A DNA stretch of 64,000 nt from Shimia_B sp038527375 (GTDB taxonomy: Bacteria; Pseudomonadota; Alphaproteobacteria; Rhodobacterales; Rhodobacteraceae). Every line of letters begins with the position of its first letter. Position 1 is the first letter of the stretch. The notes beneath the pieces are model-generated. The model worked only from the letters and a program-made list of their open reading frames with translations, had not been told where the DNA came from and did no database searches. Position numbers and translations under genes: made by a program. The stretch lies in assembly GCA_038527375.1 (NCBI GenBank), contig JBCBFU010000001.1, positions 62,001 to 126,000 on the forward strand. The letters run 5' to 3'. Positions 1-9,095 of this stretch are shown here, piece after piece.

Positions 1-1
1 G

Positions 2-511
2 GCGGAGTATGACGACGGCCCCATCGCCTTCCGCTATCCGCGGGGGGAAGGGGTCGGCGTTGACCTGCCTGAGGTGCCTGAGGTGTTCGAGATCGGGAAA
101 GGCCGCGTCGTCCAGCAGGGCGAGGATGTCGCGATCTTGTCCTTTGGCGCGCATCTCGGTGAGTGCCGTTTGGCCGCCGAGACGCTGGAGGCGCAAGGTA
201 TCTCTGTCACCATCGCGGACGCGCGCTTTGCCAAACCGCTGGATAAGGCGTTGATCCGCCGCCTCGCCCGCGATCACCGCGCGCTGATCACGGTGGAGCA
301 GGGCGCCCAAGGCGGCTTTGGCGCGATGGTGCTGCACGAGTTGGCCAATAGCGGCGGGTTCGACCGGGGTCTCGCCGTGCGGACCATGACCTTGCCCGAC
401 CGCTTCATCGACCACGCCAGCCCGGCGGCTATGTACGCGGATGCGGGCCTGACCGCGACGGACATCGCGGCCACGGCGCTGCAGGCGGTTGGGGTGAAGG
501 TCGGAGTGTAA
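2..511 (+). CDS. dxs: 1-deoxy-D-xylulose-5-phosphate synthase, C-terminal part
   Basis: The last 169 residues of DXS, a thiamine-diphosphate enzyme that joins pyruvate and glyceraldehyde 3-phosphate in the first step of the MEP isoprenoid pathway. The visible part is the end of the pyrimidine-binding domain (YPRGEGVG) and the C-terminal transketolase domain (LSFGAHLGEC, DARFAKPLD, EQGAQGGFG, LPDRFIDHA). The 5' end lies outside the window. In Rhodobacter a dxs copy sits just downstream of the puf operon, so puf genes may lie to the left here; that is inference. It would feed isoprenoids to the phytyl tail and carotenoids. Confidence 0.95.
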   Translation, partial: AEYDDGPIAFRYPRGEGVGVDLPEVPEVFEIGKGRVVQQGEDVAILSFGAHLGECRLAAETLEAQGISVTIADARFAKPLDKALIRRLARDHRALITVEQGAQGGFGAMVLHELANSGGFDRGLAVRTMTLPDRFIDHASPAAMYADAGLTATDIAATALQAVGVKVGV

Positions 512-561
512 GGCGCGGGCTTAGTCGTTGTAGACATGCGCCACGCCCCTATCAACTCCTA

Positions 562-1809
562 CTACACCTGAGCGGCCAATCTGCCGTCGGTGTAGGCAGG
601 TTCGTCTCTGTTCGTTAACTCCGCATAGCTGCGAAGGCCCCGCAGGTCGCTGCACACTGCGGCCAGGAATGAAGCGCCGAACGCGACGGCCACAAAGACC
701 ATTCCCGTTTGGGGGTCAAAGCTGCCCGCGACGATCCCGCCTGCCAAAGCACCGATCGGGCGGACGCCGTATATCGCGGTTTGAATGACGGCGTTGACAC
801 TCCCCAGACGCCCGGACGGCGTAACGAGTTGCCGGACAGAGTTTTGCGTCACCAGCCACATGGATGGACCAAAGCCCAACAGAAAAGCGCACGCATAAAA
901 GACAGCTGGTGAACTGCCGGTTGGGATCAGAACCATTCCAAGGGCTGCGCAAGCACTGCTTCCTGGCCCGAAAAGCAAGGTCAGGTTTGGAGAAATCCGG
1001 TCTGAAAACCGCTTCATCACCAATGCGCCGACAAGCGAAGCGAGGCCAAACGCAGATAGGCCCATTCCAAACGCCCCGGCGTCGATCATGTAGACCTCAC
1101 GGATCACGGGAACGAGGACGACGAGCAAGGCTGCAAAGGCCAAATTCCAAAAGACTGCACAAAGCGAGATTGGCCGCAGAAGCCGGTGCCGAAGAACAAA
1201 GTCACCCCCTTGGGCGATCCTCCTGAAGACGGGTGACCCGGCGTGCCTGTGCATTTCAACCGTTGGCAGTGTGGCCGTAAAGCACACCGCCAGAAGCGAG
1301 GCCAGAACGCCAATCGCTACGATCAAAACGGGCGCAACGGCGGTGAAATAGAGCCCGATCAGAAGCGGCACAGCGAAGGATGTGATGGCACGCGGCACCT
1401 CGATCGCGGCGTTGGCTTTGGCGAGACGCGCCCGTTCGGAAATCTTTGGTAAGATCGAGAGGGCCGCGAGACCAAAAAGCACGACGCCAAACCCTGCGAG
1501 GGTCACGGAAGCACCGAACAAAACGATGCTCCCATACATGATCGCCAAAACCGCTCCACTGAACCCGGTCAGTGACACCAAGCTTGCCGCTATGGTGAGG
1601 TTTCGTTGCTGGATGCTATCAACCAGAATCCCGAATGGAATGGACCCCAGAAGATGCGCCATGGACTGGCACGCAACAAGTATGCCGATCACTTGCGGGG
1701 ACGCGTTGAACACAAGGGATGCGATCAGCGGAACCGAAACAAGTGCAACCTGATCTGAAAGGTGTATGCCGTAAGCGGCGCCCGTTAGGCGGGAAATTGT
1801 ACGCATCAT
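562..1809 (-). CDS. MFS transporter
   Basis: A 415-residue membrane protein with about twelve hydrophobic segments and the layout of the major facilitator superfamily: a GILVD loop after TM2, a long central loop (ERARLAKANAA region) and a second six-helix half. It is closest in style to MFS-3/enterobactin-exporter-like permeases; the substrate cannot be told. The reading frame extends further upstream, but GGAG just before two consecutive ATGs at 1809 and 1806 points to a start there. It is convergent with dxs and unrelated to photosynthesis. Its base composition looks somewhat less GC-rich than the flanking bch genes, which may mean it was inserted into the cluster. Confidence 0.8.
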   Translation of the reverse strand: MMRTISRLTGAAYGIHLSDQVALVSVPLIASLVFNASPQVIGILVACQSMAHLLGSIPFGILVDSIQQRNLTIAASLVSLTGFSGAVLAIMYGSIVLFGASVTLAGFGVVLFGLAALSILPKISERARLAKANAAIEVPRAITSFAVPLLIGLYFTAVAPVLIVAIGVLASLLAVCFTATLPTVEMHRHAGSPVFRRIAQGGDFVLRHRLLRPISLCAVFWNLAFAALLVVLVPVIREVYMIDAGAFGMGLSAFGLASLVGALVMKRFSDRISPNLTLLFGPGSSACAALGMVLIPTGSSPAVFYACAFLLGFGPSMWLVTQNSVRQLVTPSGRLGSVNAVIQTAIYGVRPIGALAGGIVAGSFDPQTGMVFVAVAFGASFLAAVCSDLRGLRSYAELTNRDEPAYTDGRLAAQV

Positions 1810-1951
1810 TCTTCTCCGTCGAAGCCAACATTGACCCAACGGTATCGCTACGCTGCCATTTCGAGCGATCCGGTTCATGCGGGATAGGAAGCCCCTGCGA
1901 TTTGAGAAATCGGACGTCTTGGGGGAGGGGCTTATGCACCTTAAGGGTTTG

Positions 1952-2578
1952 CTATCGCTCTTGGAGGGCCAGTCTCGCGCCTAGAGCGCAATATATGCTC
2001 CCAACCACTTTTCCCTGCCATTTCAGGACGGTCGGGTTGCGGCGCAGAAAGCTGCCCAGCCCACCTGCCGCGACAGAGTAGACGATCGTACTCAAGAACC
2101 CGATCAACGCGAATACGATCCCCAGAATAGTGAGCTGCACGGCGACCAAGCCGCGCTCGGGAGCAACAAACTGGGGCAGGAACGCCAAGAAGAACAGGGC
2201 CGTCTTTGGGTTCAAAACCTCCGCGAGGACGGCCTGTTTGAACGCCTGAGGAGCCGAGATCGGCATTCGACCTTGCCCAAGATCGAGCGAGGATTTGTCC
2301 AAGATCGCTTTCAGACCAAGGTAAACCAAATACGCGGCTCCAAGGTATTTCACGATGGTGAAAAGCGTTGCCGAAGCCGCGATGATCGCTGAGATGCCGA
2401 TAACGGCCATCAGCGTATGGAGAAAGTCACCAGCGGTAATCCCAGCACCCGTTGCAATGCCGACTTTCGTTCCGGACGTTGTCGCCCGCGCGACCGTCAA
2501 AAGCGTTGCCGGCCCCGGAATGAAGACAAACCCCAAGACAATGAGCGAGTAAGTCAGAAGTACGGCGGGGTCGATCAT
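1952..2578 (-). CDS. LysE/RhtB family amino-acid exporter
   Basis: A 208-residue inner-membrane protein of the LysE/RhtB family, which exports amino acids or related metabolites. Visible family features are the N-terminal segment with FIPGPATLL, the GAAYLVYLGLKA stretch in TM3, and LNPKTALFFLAFLPQF after the cytoplasmic loop; there are about six membrane segments. The ATG at 2578 has GGAG eight bases upstream and is preferred over the longer frame. The substrate is unknown. It lies between the MFS gene and idi on the same strand and, like the MFS gene, is not a usual member of a photosynthesis cluster. Confidence 0.85.
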   Translation of the reverse strand: MIDPAVLLTYSLIVLGFVFIPGPATLLTVARATTSGTKVGIATGAGITAGDFLHTLMAVIGISAIIAASATLFTIVKYLGAAYLVYLGLKAILDKSSLDLGQGRMPISAPQAFKQAVLAEVLNPKTALFFLAFLPQFVAPERGLVAVQLTILGIVFALIGFLSTIVYSVAAGGLGSFLRRNPTVLKWQGKVVGSIYCALGARLALQER

Positions 2579-2647
2579 CGCGAAGTCTCCGTTAGCGCGC
2601 AGGAGTGTAGCACTCCACACGTTGACGGGAATGACAAGCTTGGGTCC

Positions 2648-3205
2648 CTAAGCCTTCACCAACGCCCCAAAGATCCGCTCCGAGTGCTCGGCCAGATAAA
2701 TCCTGAGCCAGGGCGTGAACCGCTCCGGCCAGCGTTCGCATTCGGCCTTGAGGTCGAAGAGGTCGACCCAGCGGGTGGCGGCGACCTCGTCCGGGTTGGG
2801 GTTCATGGGCAGGTTGGACGGCGCGGTGGCGAGGTAGAGGTCAACGACCTCGTGCTCGATCAGGCCATTGCCGACCTCAGCGCGGTATTCGATGCGGTCG
2901 CGGTGGACGGGGTAGAGGCCGGTGATGCCCAGCTCTTCGTCCATGCGGCGCAAGGCGCAGTCATCGGGGCTTTCGTTCCAATGCGGGTGCGTGCAGCAGG
3001 TGTTCGCCCAGAGGCCCGGCGTGTGATATTTCGACAGCGCGCGCTGTTGGAGCAGGACGTTCGTGCCGTCCATCACAAAGACGCTGACGGCCTTGTGGCG
3101 CAGGCCGCGTTCATGGGCAGCCAGCTTGTCGACAGGCGTTAGATGCCCATCGACCCAAGCGGGGATCAGCAGGTGATCGGTATCGCGAACGCTATCCCGG
3201 GGCAT
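2648..3205 (-). CDS. idi: Isopentenyl-diphosphate delta-isomerase, type 1
   Basis: A 185-residue Nudix-fold enzyme that interconverts isopentenyl and dimethylallyl diphosphate. The diagnostic residues are visible: the catalytic-Cys motif TCCTHPH, the LLQQRALSKYH stretch that binds substrate, and a Nudix-like helix with RRMDEELGI. The ATG at 3205 overlaps the bchP stop (TGATG), so the two are probably translationally coupled; a GTG one codon upstream is the alternative. As last gene of the ppaA-ppsR-bchG-pucC-like-bchP-idi series it supplies C5 units for geranylgeranyl diphosphate used by BchG and for carotenoids. Confidence 0.95.
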   Translation of the reverse strand: MPRDSVRDTDHLLIPAWVDGHLTPVDKLAAHERGLRHKAVSVFVMDGTNVLLQQRALSKYHTPGLWANTCCTHPHWNESPDDCALRRMDEELGITGLYPVHRDRIEYRAEVGNGLIEHEVVDLYLATAPSNLPMNPNPDEVAATRWVDLFDLKAECERWPERFTPWLRIYLAEHSERIFGALVKA

Positions 3206-4386
3206 CACACACGCTCCGGCCGGACGATGCCCAGCAGGTGAGAGACGTTCTTGATGCCGATTTTCAGATGCGCCATGGGCCGTGCTTTGACGAGTTTCTT
3301 GTTCATATAGGCCTCGAAGGTGAGCCTCTGCACGTCGACATCATGACACAGGGAGACGAACCGCTCGCGCCGTTCGTCGCTGCGATAGTAGGCGTCCTGC
3401 ATGGCGCCGAGGACTTTGAAGACGGTCTTGTGTTCTTTCATGAAGAGCTTGCGCGCGAGGCGCAGATCGGCGGCCCGCCCGGTCTCCAGCGCCTTTGCGA
3501 CGGCGAGGCCGGCCACGCGACCGCCCATCATGGCATAGTAGATGCCTTCGCCTGAGGAGGGTGCGACGACGCCTGCGGCATCGCCCGCCAGCACCACGTC
3601 GCGGCCATTGTCCCAGCGGTCGAGCGGTTTGAGCGGGATCGGCGCGCCCTCCTTGCGGATGGTTTCGCAGCCTTCGAGGCCTGAGGCGCGGCGCAGGTCC
3701 GCGGTCTTTTCCTTGAGATCGATGGAGGTGTCTTCGGTGCCCATCCCGACCGAGGCGGAGGCGCCATGGGGGAAGACCCAGCCGTAGAAATCCGGGCTGA
3801 TCGCGCCGTCATAGACCACGTCGCAGCGTTCGGGATCGTAGGCGCCAACTTTGCCGGGGGCCTTGATGATCTCGTGGTAGGCGATCACGTAGGGGATCTT
3901 GTCCCCGCCCGGCACCTCATGCGCGCCGACGCGGGAGCGTGCGCCGTCGGCACCGATGACAAAGCGGCAGGGCAGGGCGCGTTCTTCGCCGGTGGCCTTG
4001 TCGCGGTACATCACGGCGGTCGTGTCGCCGCGTTCGATCTTGAGATACGTGCCGGTGATGCGCGTCGCGCCGTTTTCCGTGGCGCGTTGGCGGAGGTATT
4101 CGTCGAAGTGTTCGCGGTCGACCATGCCGACAAAGCCGTTTTCGATGGGAATATCGACCTGCCGAGCGGTGGGGGAGATCATCCGCGCGGTGTTGATCTT
4201 GGCCACCAGCTGTTCGTCAGGGATGTCGAAATCCGCGATCAGCCGGGGCGGGATCGCGCCGCCGCAGGGTTTGATGCGCCCGTCACGGTCCAGCATCGCC
4301 ACCTTGTAGCCAGCGCGCGCCAGATCATCGGCGGCAGTTGCGCCAGAAGGGCCACCGCCCACAACAACAACGTCGAACTGATCCAT
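3205..4386 (-). CDS. bchP: Geranylgeranyl diphosphate/geranylgeranyl-bacteriochlorophyll reductase
   Basis: A 393-residue flavoprotein that reduces three double bonds of the geranylgeranyl group to phytyl, finishing bacteriochlorophyll a. It has the Rossmann FAD motif VVVGGGPSGATAA at the N terminus, the GCG-type CGGAIPPRL segment, and the second FAD motif GDAAGVVAPSSGEG. The length fits the family. The start is the ATG at 4386, two bases after the stop of the upstream PucC-like gene, with GGGAGA upstream. The frame stays open far upstream as an overlap with that gene, but that part is not BchP-like. Confidence 0.97.
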   Translation of the reverse strand: MDQFDVVVVGGGPSGATAADDLARAGYKVAMLDRDGRIKPCGGAIPPRLIADFDIPDEQLVAKINTARMISPTARQVDIPIENGFVGMVDREHFDEYLRQRATENGATRITGTYLKIERGDTTAVMYRDKATGEERALPCRFVIGADGARSRVGAHEVPGGDKIPYVIAYHEIIKAPGKVGAYDPERCDVVYDGAISPDFYGWVFPHGASASVGMGTEDTSIDLKEKTADLRRASGLEGCETIRKEGAPIPLKPLDRWDNGRDVVLAGDAAGVVAPSSGEGIYYAMMGGRVAGLAVAKALETGRAADLRLARKLFMKEHKTVFKVLGAMQDAYYRSDERRERFVSLCHDVDVQRLTFEAYMNKKLVKARPMAHLKIGIKNVSHLLGIVRPERV

Positions 4387-4388
4387 TC

Positions 4389-5663
4389 TTACTCTCCCGG
4401 GACAAGGGCGGCGCTGGGCCGCTGCATAACTTTGAACGCCATCACGGCGGCGGCCATGAAGATGGCCGCTTCGAACAGGAAGACCGCGCCAAAGGCTGTG
4501 GCGTCGGGCAGGCTGTGGCGCGCAATATCGACAAGGGCGGCCCCGGCGAGGCCGCCGAAGCCCGCGGCGATGGCCTGCGCGGCCCCCCACAGGCCCATGC
4601 GTGTGCCTTCGCGCCGGTCGCGCCCCTGACCTGCCAGCGCCATCATTGATCCGATGGCGGCCACCGCAAACATGCCGTTGAAGAAACCGAGCGCGACCAC
4701 GGCTGGCACGAGGGGTGCCGTGGGTCCCATCGATCCGAGGAGTGCGATGATACCGAGAGCCGCAGCCGATCCGAAGCAGCCGCCGATGACCCACCCGCGC
4801 AGACTGCCCAGTTTGAGGCCCGTGGCCGCGATACCCACGGTGAGCATGCCGACGAAGACGCCGCCATTTTGCGCGCCGCTGAGGCTCGTTGATTGGCCCG
4901 GGGTGAAGTTGAAAACGAGGCCCGCATAGGGTTCGAGGATCAGTTCCTGCATGAAATACGCGGTCATCGACAGGAACACGAAGATCGTGAAGCGGCGGGC
5001 ATCGGGTTCGGACCAGACCTCGGCCAGGGCGGCGAAGAACGGGGTGTGTTCGGGTTCGGCCCGGGTCATCAGGCCGCGTTCGACGCGGAAGATCGCCACA
5101 CAGGTCAAAACCGTTGCGGCCGCGCAGACAGTGGCCACCACCGCGAGCAGCCGCGCGGGGGAGTAGGGGTCGAGGAAACCGCCCGCGATCCCAGCGGTCA
5201 GCGCGATCCCGAAGATCATCATGAGCCACGTGATCGTGGCCGCCGCTGCGCGGCGGCGTTCCGCGACTGTCGTGGCCAGAAGCGCGAGGAGGGAGGTTCC
5301 CGATGCGCCCACGCCCAGCCCGATCATCGCATAGGCGAGAATGGACAAGGCCAGCCCGGCGGCAAAGGACGTCTCAAGAAGGACCACGCCCAAAGCGGCG
5401 CCAAACCCGCCAAGCGCAAGGATCACCATCCCGCCGATGATCCACGGCGTCCGGTTGCCCAATGCGTCAGAGCGAAAGCCCCAGGAGGGGCGCGTGATCT
5501 GGATGCCGTAATGCAAGGCGACCAGCAGACCCGGCAGGACGGCGGGCAGGGCCAATTCGACCACCATCAGGCGGTTGAGCGTCGAGGTGGTGAGCACCAC
5601 GACCGCGCCGAGGGCCATCTGGATCAGACCAAGACGGAATATGCCAATCCAAGAGAGCGTCAT
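4389..5663 (-). CDS. PucC/LhaA-family transporter between bchG and bchP
   Basis: A 424-residue protein with about twelve membrane segments, of the PucC/LhaA branch of the major facilitator superfamily. It corresponds in position and type to ORF428 (bch2) between bchG and bchP in Rhodobacter. PucC-like traits include an STLNRLMVVEL segment in the first helix pair, GFRSDALGNRTPWI after TM2, and FMQELILEPYAGLVF in the second half. The family helps deliver bacteriochlorophyll or assemble light-harvesting complexes; the exact role of this member is unproven. The ATG at 5663 starts MTLSWIGIFRLG. It overlaps the bchG stop region (bchG ends at 5704) by position only, leaving 40 bases between them. 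Confidence 0.9.
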   Translation of the reverse strand: MTLSWIGIFRLGLIQMALGAVVVLTTSTLNRLMVVELALPAVLPGLLVALHYGIQITRPSWGFRSDALGNRTPWIIGGMVILALGGFGAALGVVLLETSFAAGLALSILAYAMIGLGVGASGTSLLALLATTVAERRRAAAATITWLMMIFGIALTAGIAGGFLDPYSPARLLAVVATVCAAATVLTCVAIFRVERGLMTRAEPEHTPFFAALAEVWSEPDARRFTIFVFLSMTAYFMQELILEPYAGLVFNFTPGQSTSLSGAQNGGVFVGMLTVGIAATGLKLGSLRGWVIGGCFGSAAALGIIALLGSMGPTAPLVPAVVALGFFNGMFAVAAIGSMMALAGQGRDRREGTRMGLWGAAQAIAAGFGGLAGAALVDIARHSLPDATAFGAVFLFEAAIFMAAAVMAFKVMQRPSAALVPGE

Positions 5664-5703
5664 GGGCGGCACGTGTCCTGGCCGAGGGTTGTGGCGTTCT
5701 GCG

Positions 5704-6612
5704 TCACAGCCCACCCCCCATCGACCGCAGCGCAAAGGCGGTGATCATCATGCCTGTGACGTAGGCGCCGACGCCGGGACCGTTGTACCAAGGTGCCTTG
5801 CCCTTGGGGTCGCGCAGCATCACGCGCATCGCGAATGTCTGCACGAGCAGCAGCAGCGTGACGGCGAGGGCATGGAGCGGGCGATCCCAGAGGAGGAGAA
5901 GCGCGATGACGGCGATCTGCGCGGCCACCATCACGATGCAGGCCACGCGCGCCGCCCGTTCGGGACCAAGCGTCACCGGCAGGGAGTTGACCCCCATCTG
6001 CCGGTCGCCTTCGAGGGCCTTGAAATCATTCAGCGTCATGATGCCATGTGCGCCCAGCCCGTAGGCGATGGCGATCAGGACCACTTCGGTCGATGGCGCG
6101 CCGGCTGCCAATACGGCGGCACCGGTGAACCACGGCAGGGTCTCGTAGCTGAGCCCGACAAGCCCCGGCCCCCACCAGCCCGATCGTTTGAGGCGCAGTG
6201 GTTCCGCGCTGTAGGCCCATGCGGCGGCCACGCCGAGGACGGTTGCGCCAAAGCCCCATGGGCCAAGTTGCCACCCCACGAGGAGCGACAGGGCCGACAT
6301 CGCAATTGCGATCCACAGGCCCCAGCGCCCCGGAATACGGCCCGATGGGATCGGGCGGTCGGGTTCGTTGATGGCGTCCACATGGCGGTCGCACCAATCA
6401 TTGGCGGCCTGACTCATCCCGCAGACAATGGGACCGGCCAGCAGCACGCCCAACAGGATCAGCCCCCATTGGTTCTGGGGAGCAACGCCTGAGGATACGA
6501 CGCCGCACAGATAGGCCCACATGGGGGGAAACCACGTGACAGGCTTGATCAATCGGAGCGCCGCAGCGGGTTCAGGAAATTTGCGAACCTGTAAACTTGT
6601 GCTGACAGTCAT
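5704..6612 (-). CDS. bchG: Bacteriochlorophyll synthase (geranylgeranyl transferase)
   Basis: A 302-residue polytopic UbiA-family prenyltransferase that esterifies bacteriochlorophyllide a with geranylgeranyl diphosphate. The Asp-rich motif NDWCDRHVDAINEPDR and a second motif, NDFKALEGDRQMG, bind Mg-diphosphate. Eight to nine membrane segments are visible. The ATG at 6612 (MTVSTSLQVRKF) has no obvious Shine-Dalgarno sequence; a -35/-10-like pair ends seven bases upstream, so a leaderless transcript is possible. It lies 99 bases downstream of ppsR on the same strand and precedes the PucC-like gene and bchP. Confidence 0.97.
   Translation of the reverse strand: MTVSTSLQVRKFPEPAAALRLIKPVTWFPPMWAYLCGVVSSGVAPQNQWGLILLGVLLAGPIVCGMSQAANDWCDRHVDAINEPDRPIPSGRIPGRWGLWIAIAMSALSLLVGWQLGPWGFGATVLGVAAAWAYSAEPLRLKRSGWWGPGLVGLSYETLPWFTGAAVLAAGAPSTEVVLIAIAYGLGAHGIMTLNDFKALEGDRQMGVNSLPVTLGPERAARVACIVMVAAQIAVIALLLLWDRPLHALAVTLLLLVQTFAMRVMLRDPKGKAPWYNGPGVGAYVTGMMITAFALRSMGGGL
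6590..6607. promoter_or_regulatory. PpsR/CrtJ-type operator candidate (TGT-N12-ACA)
   Basis: A TGT-N12-ACA element, the known PpsR/CrtJ recognition pattern, lies just inside the bchG coding region, directly downstream of the proposed bchG -10 box. Position over the transcription start would suit a repressor. It is a weaker palindrome than the bchF site. Confidence 0.35.
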
Positions 6613-6618
6613 GCTGTA

Positions 6619-6647
6619 AACTATGCGCAAATAGACGAGTCGAACAA
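6619..6647 (-). promoter_or_regulatory. Possible sigma70-like promoter for bchG
   Basis: On the minus strand TTGTTC, 17 bases, then ATAGTT, ending seven bases before the bchG ATG. A start at about +1 = ATG would give a leaderless message, in line with the missing Shine-Dalgarno sequence. Inference from spacing only. Confidence 0.3.
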
Positions 6648-6711
6648 GCGAAATGCCCCGCCTGCGGCAGGGTTGCGCGGTTTGCAGCACGTCCCGGGAG
6701 GGGTGGGCGCG

Positions 6712-8106
6712 TCAGTTGCCTTTGGCAAGCAGCCCGTATTTGCGCAGTTTTACGTAAAGTGACTGCCGCGACAGGCCGAGCATCTCGGCCGCCGCCACGC
6801 GGTTGTTGCGTGTCAATTCAACCGCGGTTTCGATGCACATCTTTTCGACGACATCCGTCGTCTCGGACACGATATCCTTGAGCGATGCAGAACCCACCAG
6901 CTCCATCACCGACCGCACGGCGTCATCGGTGACGGCGACGCCCGGTTTGCGCACAGCCTCGACCCGGCTGGCATCGCGGATGACAAATACGAAACACGAA
7001 TGCGCGCGGTCATTCAGATAGGTCACCGAAATTTCGATCGAGACCTGTGCGCCGTATTCGCTGGACAGCTTGGTCGCGTACATGCGCATCTGACCGGCGC
7101 GCGCCGCGTTTTCGAGCAGGACTTTGAGGTCCACAGACCCGCGCGCGAGGTAGTCGGCCAGCGATTTGCCCTTCACGCTGGTGACGTGGGGCACATCGGC
7201 GAGGTTCAGGAAGCTTTCATTGGCGGCGCGGATGACGCCGTCGGTGTCGGTAAAGATGATCGCGTCCACGCCCTCTTGGAAAAGAGCCGACAGGTTTTCG
7301 CCCAATTCGTCATGCGTGCTGTCACCCTCTCCGGCCAGTTCGAGACGGCACATCAAAAGGCGCTCGCCCGCTGCGCGGAAGATCCGCGGCGTTACGCAAA
7401 CATCCGCGCCCGACCGGCGGGCCTGAAGAGTGACCGTGCTCTGGCCTTCGGTCACGGCGGCGTTGGCGAGGCTCTCCAGGAACTCGCCACGGCGGCGCCC
7501 CTCAAACTCCTGCGCGAAGGCGCCACCGGCGATGTCATCTCGTTGCGCGCCGAGGATTCCTGCAGCAGCGGGATTAAGATCTGTGACACGTCCGGTGGAG
7601 GTGGACACGAACACGATCGCGTCGCGCGTGGCCTCCATCAACACTCTGTAACGTGTGTCATATTCGCGTTGCGCTTCGTAATCACGCTCGAGCGCGATCT
7701 GCGCTTTGACCAATTGTTGCTGCATTTCCGCAATCGGACGCAGGTCACGGCCCATCATCAGAAGCGACCCCTCGGGGCCGATTCGATGGAACGTGTAGCG
7801 GATCGGGAATTCCCAAGTGGTCTTGTCGACGTGGTTCAACTCAACCGCGCGGGACCCGGAGGTCCCATCGAGGGAGCTGAGTTTTGCATCCAACTTCGGC
7901 ACGCTTTCCGGGGTCAGGAGATCGCGTACATTGCGCCCCTCCCAATGATCCAGACGACCCAGCGAGCGGTGTTCTGGGTTGGTCATGACCGACAGGATGA
8001 TGCCCTCATGGTCGATGACCAAAGCCAGATCGGAGGCAGAGGAAATGATCCCGCCAAGAAGCTCGGGCGCGATCAGAGGGATCGCGCCGGTTGACCAGTA
8101 TTTCAT
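6712..8106 (-). CDS. ppsR: PpsR/CrtJ photosynthesis repressor
   Basis: A redox-responsive DNA-binding repressor of bch, crt and light-harvesting genes under oxygen. Starting at the ATG at 8106 it is 464 residues, the same length as Rhodobacter sphaeroides PpsR. It has an N-terminal PAS-like region, a Q-linker (EMQQQLVKAQIALE), two further PAS domains (about 155-260 and 272-380), and a C-terminal Fis-type helix-turn-helix with NNRVAAAEMLGLSRQSLYVK. Cys253 and Cys424 match the redox cysteines known near 251 and 424 in R. sphaeroides. The frame extends to 8214, but that would overlap ppaA. It lies between ppaA and bchG. Confidence 0.96.
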   Translation of the reverse strand: MKYWSTGAIPLIAPELLGGIISSASDLALVIDHEGIILSVMTNPEHRSLGRLDHWEGRNVRDLLTPESVPKLDAKLSSLDGTSGSRAVELNHVDKTTWEFPIRYTFHRIGPEGSLLMMGRDLRPIAEMQQQLVKAQIALERDYEAQREYDTRYRVLMEATRDAIVFVSTSTGRVTDLNPAAAGILGAQRDDIAGGAFAQEFEGRRRGEFLESLANAAVTEGQSTVTLQARRSGADVCVTPRIFRAAGERLLMCRLELAGEGDSTHDELGENLSALFQEGVDAIIFTDTDGVIRAANESFLNLADVPHVTSVKGKSLADYLARGSVDLKVLLENAARAGQMRMYATKLSSEYGAQVSIEISVTYLNDRAHSCFVFVIRDASRVEAVRKPGVAVTDDAVRSVMELVGSASLKDIVSETTDVVEKMCIETAVELTRNNRVAAAEMLGLSRQSLYVKLRKYGLLAKGN

Positions 8107-8159
8107 CCCACGGGACGTCACTGGACCGAACTCTGACGCGAAACCTGTTTCATCTTCGT

Positions 8160-9095
8160 CTAACCCCTGACTTCGGGCGAGACGGCGGCGCGCGTTTGGA
8201 TCATCAGCCCGCATGCAAGCAATGCCTCTTCTGCGTTGTTGGAAATGTGGTCGACACCTGTAAGGGCTCTTGTATCTGTTTGTTGGTCCAACACCGATCC
8301 GCCCAGCACGATCTGAGGTGCCCGGGCAGAGGCCGTTTTGACAGCTTTGACCAATTCGCGAATGGATTCAAGTCTCTCACATGCCGCGGCGGATATCATC
8401 ACGGCGTCGAAATCATGCTGTGAAATCAACCCGGAGAGTTCATTTGGCGTGATGCCGACTGCCATGCGAACGGATGCCCCAAGGCGGCGGAGTTGATCGG
8501 CCAGAACGCTGGAGCCCAGCGTGTGGTAAGCGTCGCGCGGCACGAGCACGAGGATGTGCGGCGCGTTCATGTCGTTGGTTTCGGGCGCGCGAAGTTCGCG
8601 CATCATCGCCTGCAGACGCGAGACGCCAATGGTGACATCCGCGAAGGACAGATCATCCTCGCACCATGCCGCACCCAATTGGCGCGCGGCGGCGGGGATG
8701 TAGAGATCGACGATCATGCGCGGCGTCACACCGGCCTTGCTGAAGCTGGCCAGCACGGTCTCCTGCGCATCGGGGGCGAAAGAGCGGCTCGATGCGATGA
8801 GCTCGTCCACGAGGGATTGTTTGACGGCGCGCACGGCTGTTTCGGAATTGGCCGCAACAAGAGAGAGCACTTGCGTTGCAAATGCCTCAACAGGGTCGCG
8901 CCCTGCGGCGCGGCCTTCGGAACCGGCCTGGAAAACCCCAGACCCGGATCCCTGTTTGGGGCCCTCGGCCATCTTAGCGGTCCTCTGGATGTCTCGGAGC
9001 CTGCGTCGCCACCTACTTGGCATGTGCAATCCGGCATCCTGTTCCTGATCAGCAGTCTCCCGCAGCCGGTCAGAATTGTCAAAACGATTTGACAT
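8160..9095 (-). CDS. ppaA: PpaA/AerR B12-binding antirepressor
   Basis: A cobalamin-dependent regulator that counteracts PpsR/CrtJ and integrates light and redox signals. The C-terminal part (about residues 160-300) is a B12-binding domain: HILVLVPRDAYHTLGSSVLAD corresponds to the family's variant DxH..G loop, followed by ADQLRRLGASVRMAVG, and DAVMISAAACERL. The middle region is the helical domain that precedes it in the family. The ATG at 9095 has GGAG nine bases upstream; another ATG at 9140 is possible and would add 15 residues. It is first in the minus-strand operon, diverges from bchF, and ends 53 bases before ppsR. Confidence 0.92.
   Translation of the reverse strand: MSNRFDNSDRLRETADQEQDAGLHMPSRWRRRLRDIQRTAKMAEGPKQGSGSGVFQAGSEGRAAGRDPVEAFATQVLSLVAANSETAVRAVKQSLVDELIASSRSFAPDAQETVLASFSKAGVTPRMIVDLYIPAAARQLGAAWCEDDLSFADVTIGVSRLQAMMRELRAPETNDMNAPHILVLVPRDAYHTLGSSVLADQLRRLGASVRMAVGITPNELSGLISQHDFDAVMISAAACERLESIRELVKAVKTASARAPQIVLGGSVLDQQTDTRALTGVDHISNNAEEALLACGLMIQTRAAVSPEVRG

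Noticed and set aside
562..2578. Genomic island with integrase or att sites
   Set aside because: No integrase, tRNA or flanking repeats were seen; only the gene content is unusual.
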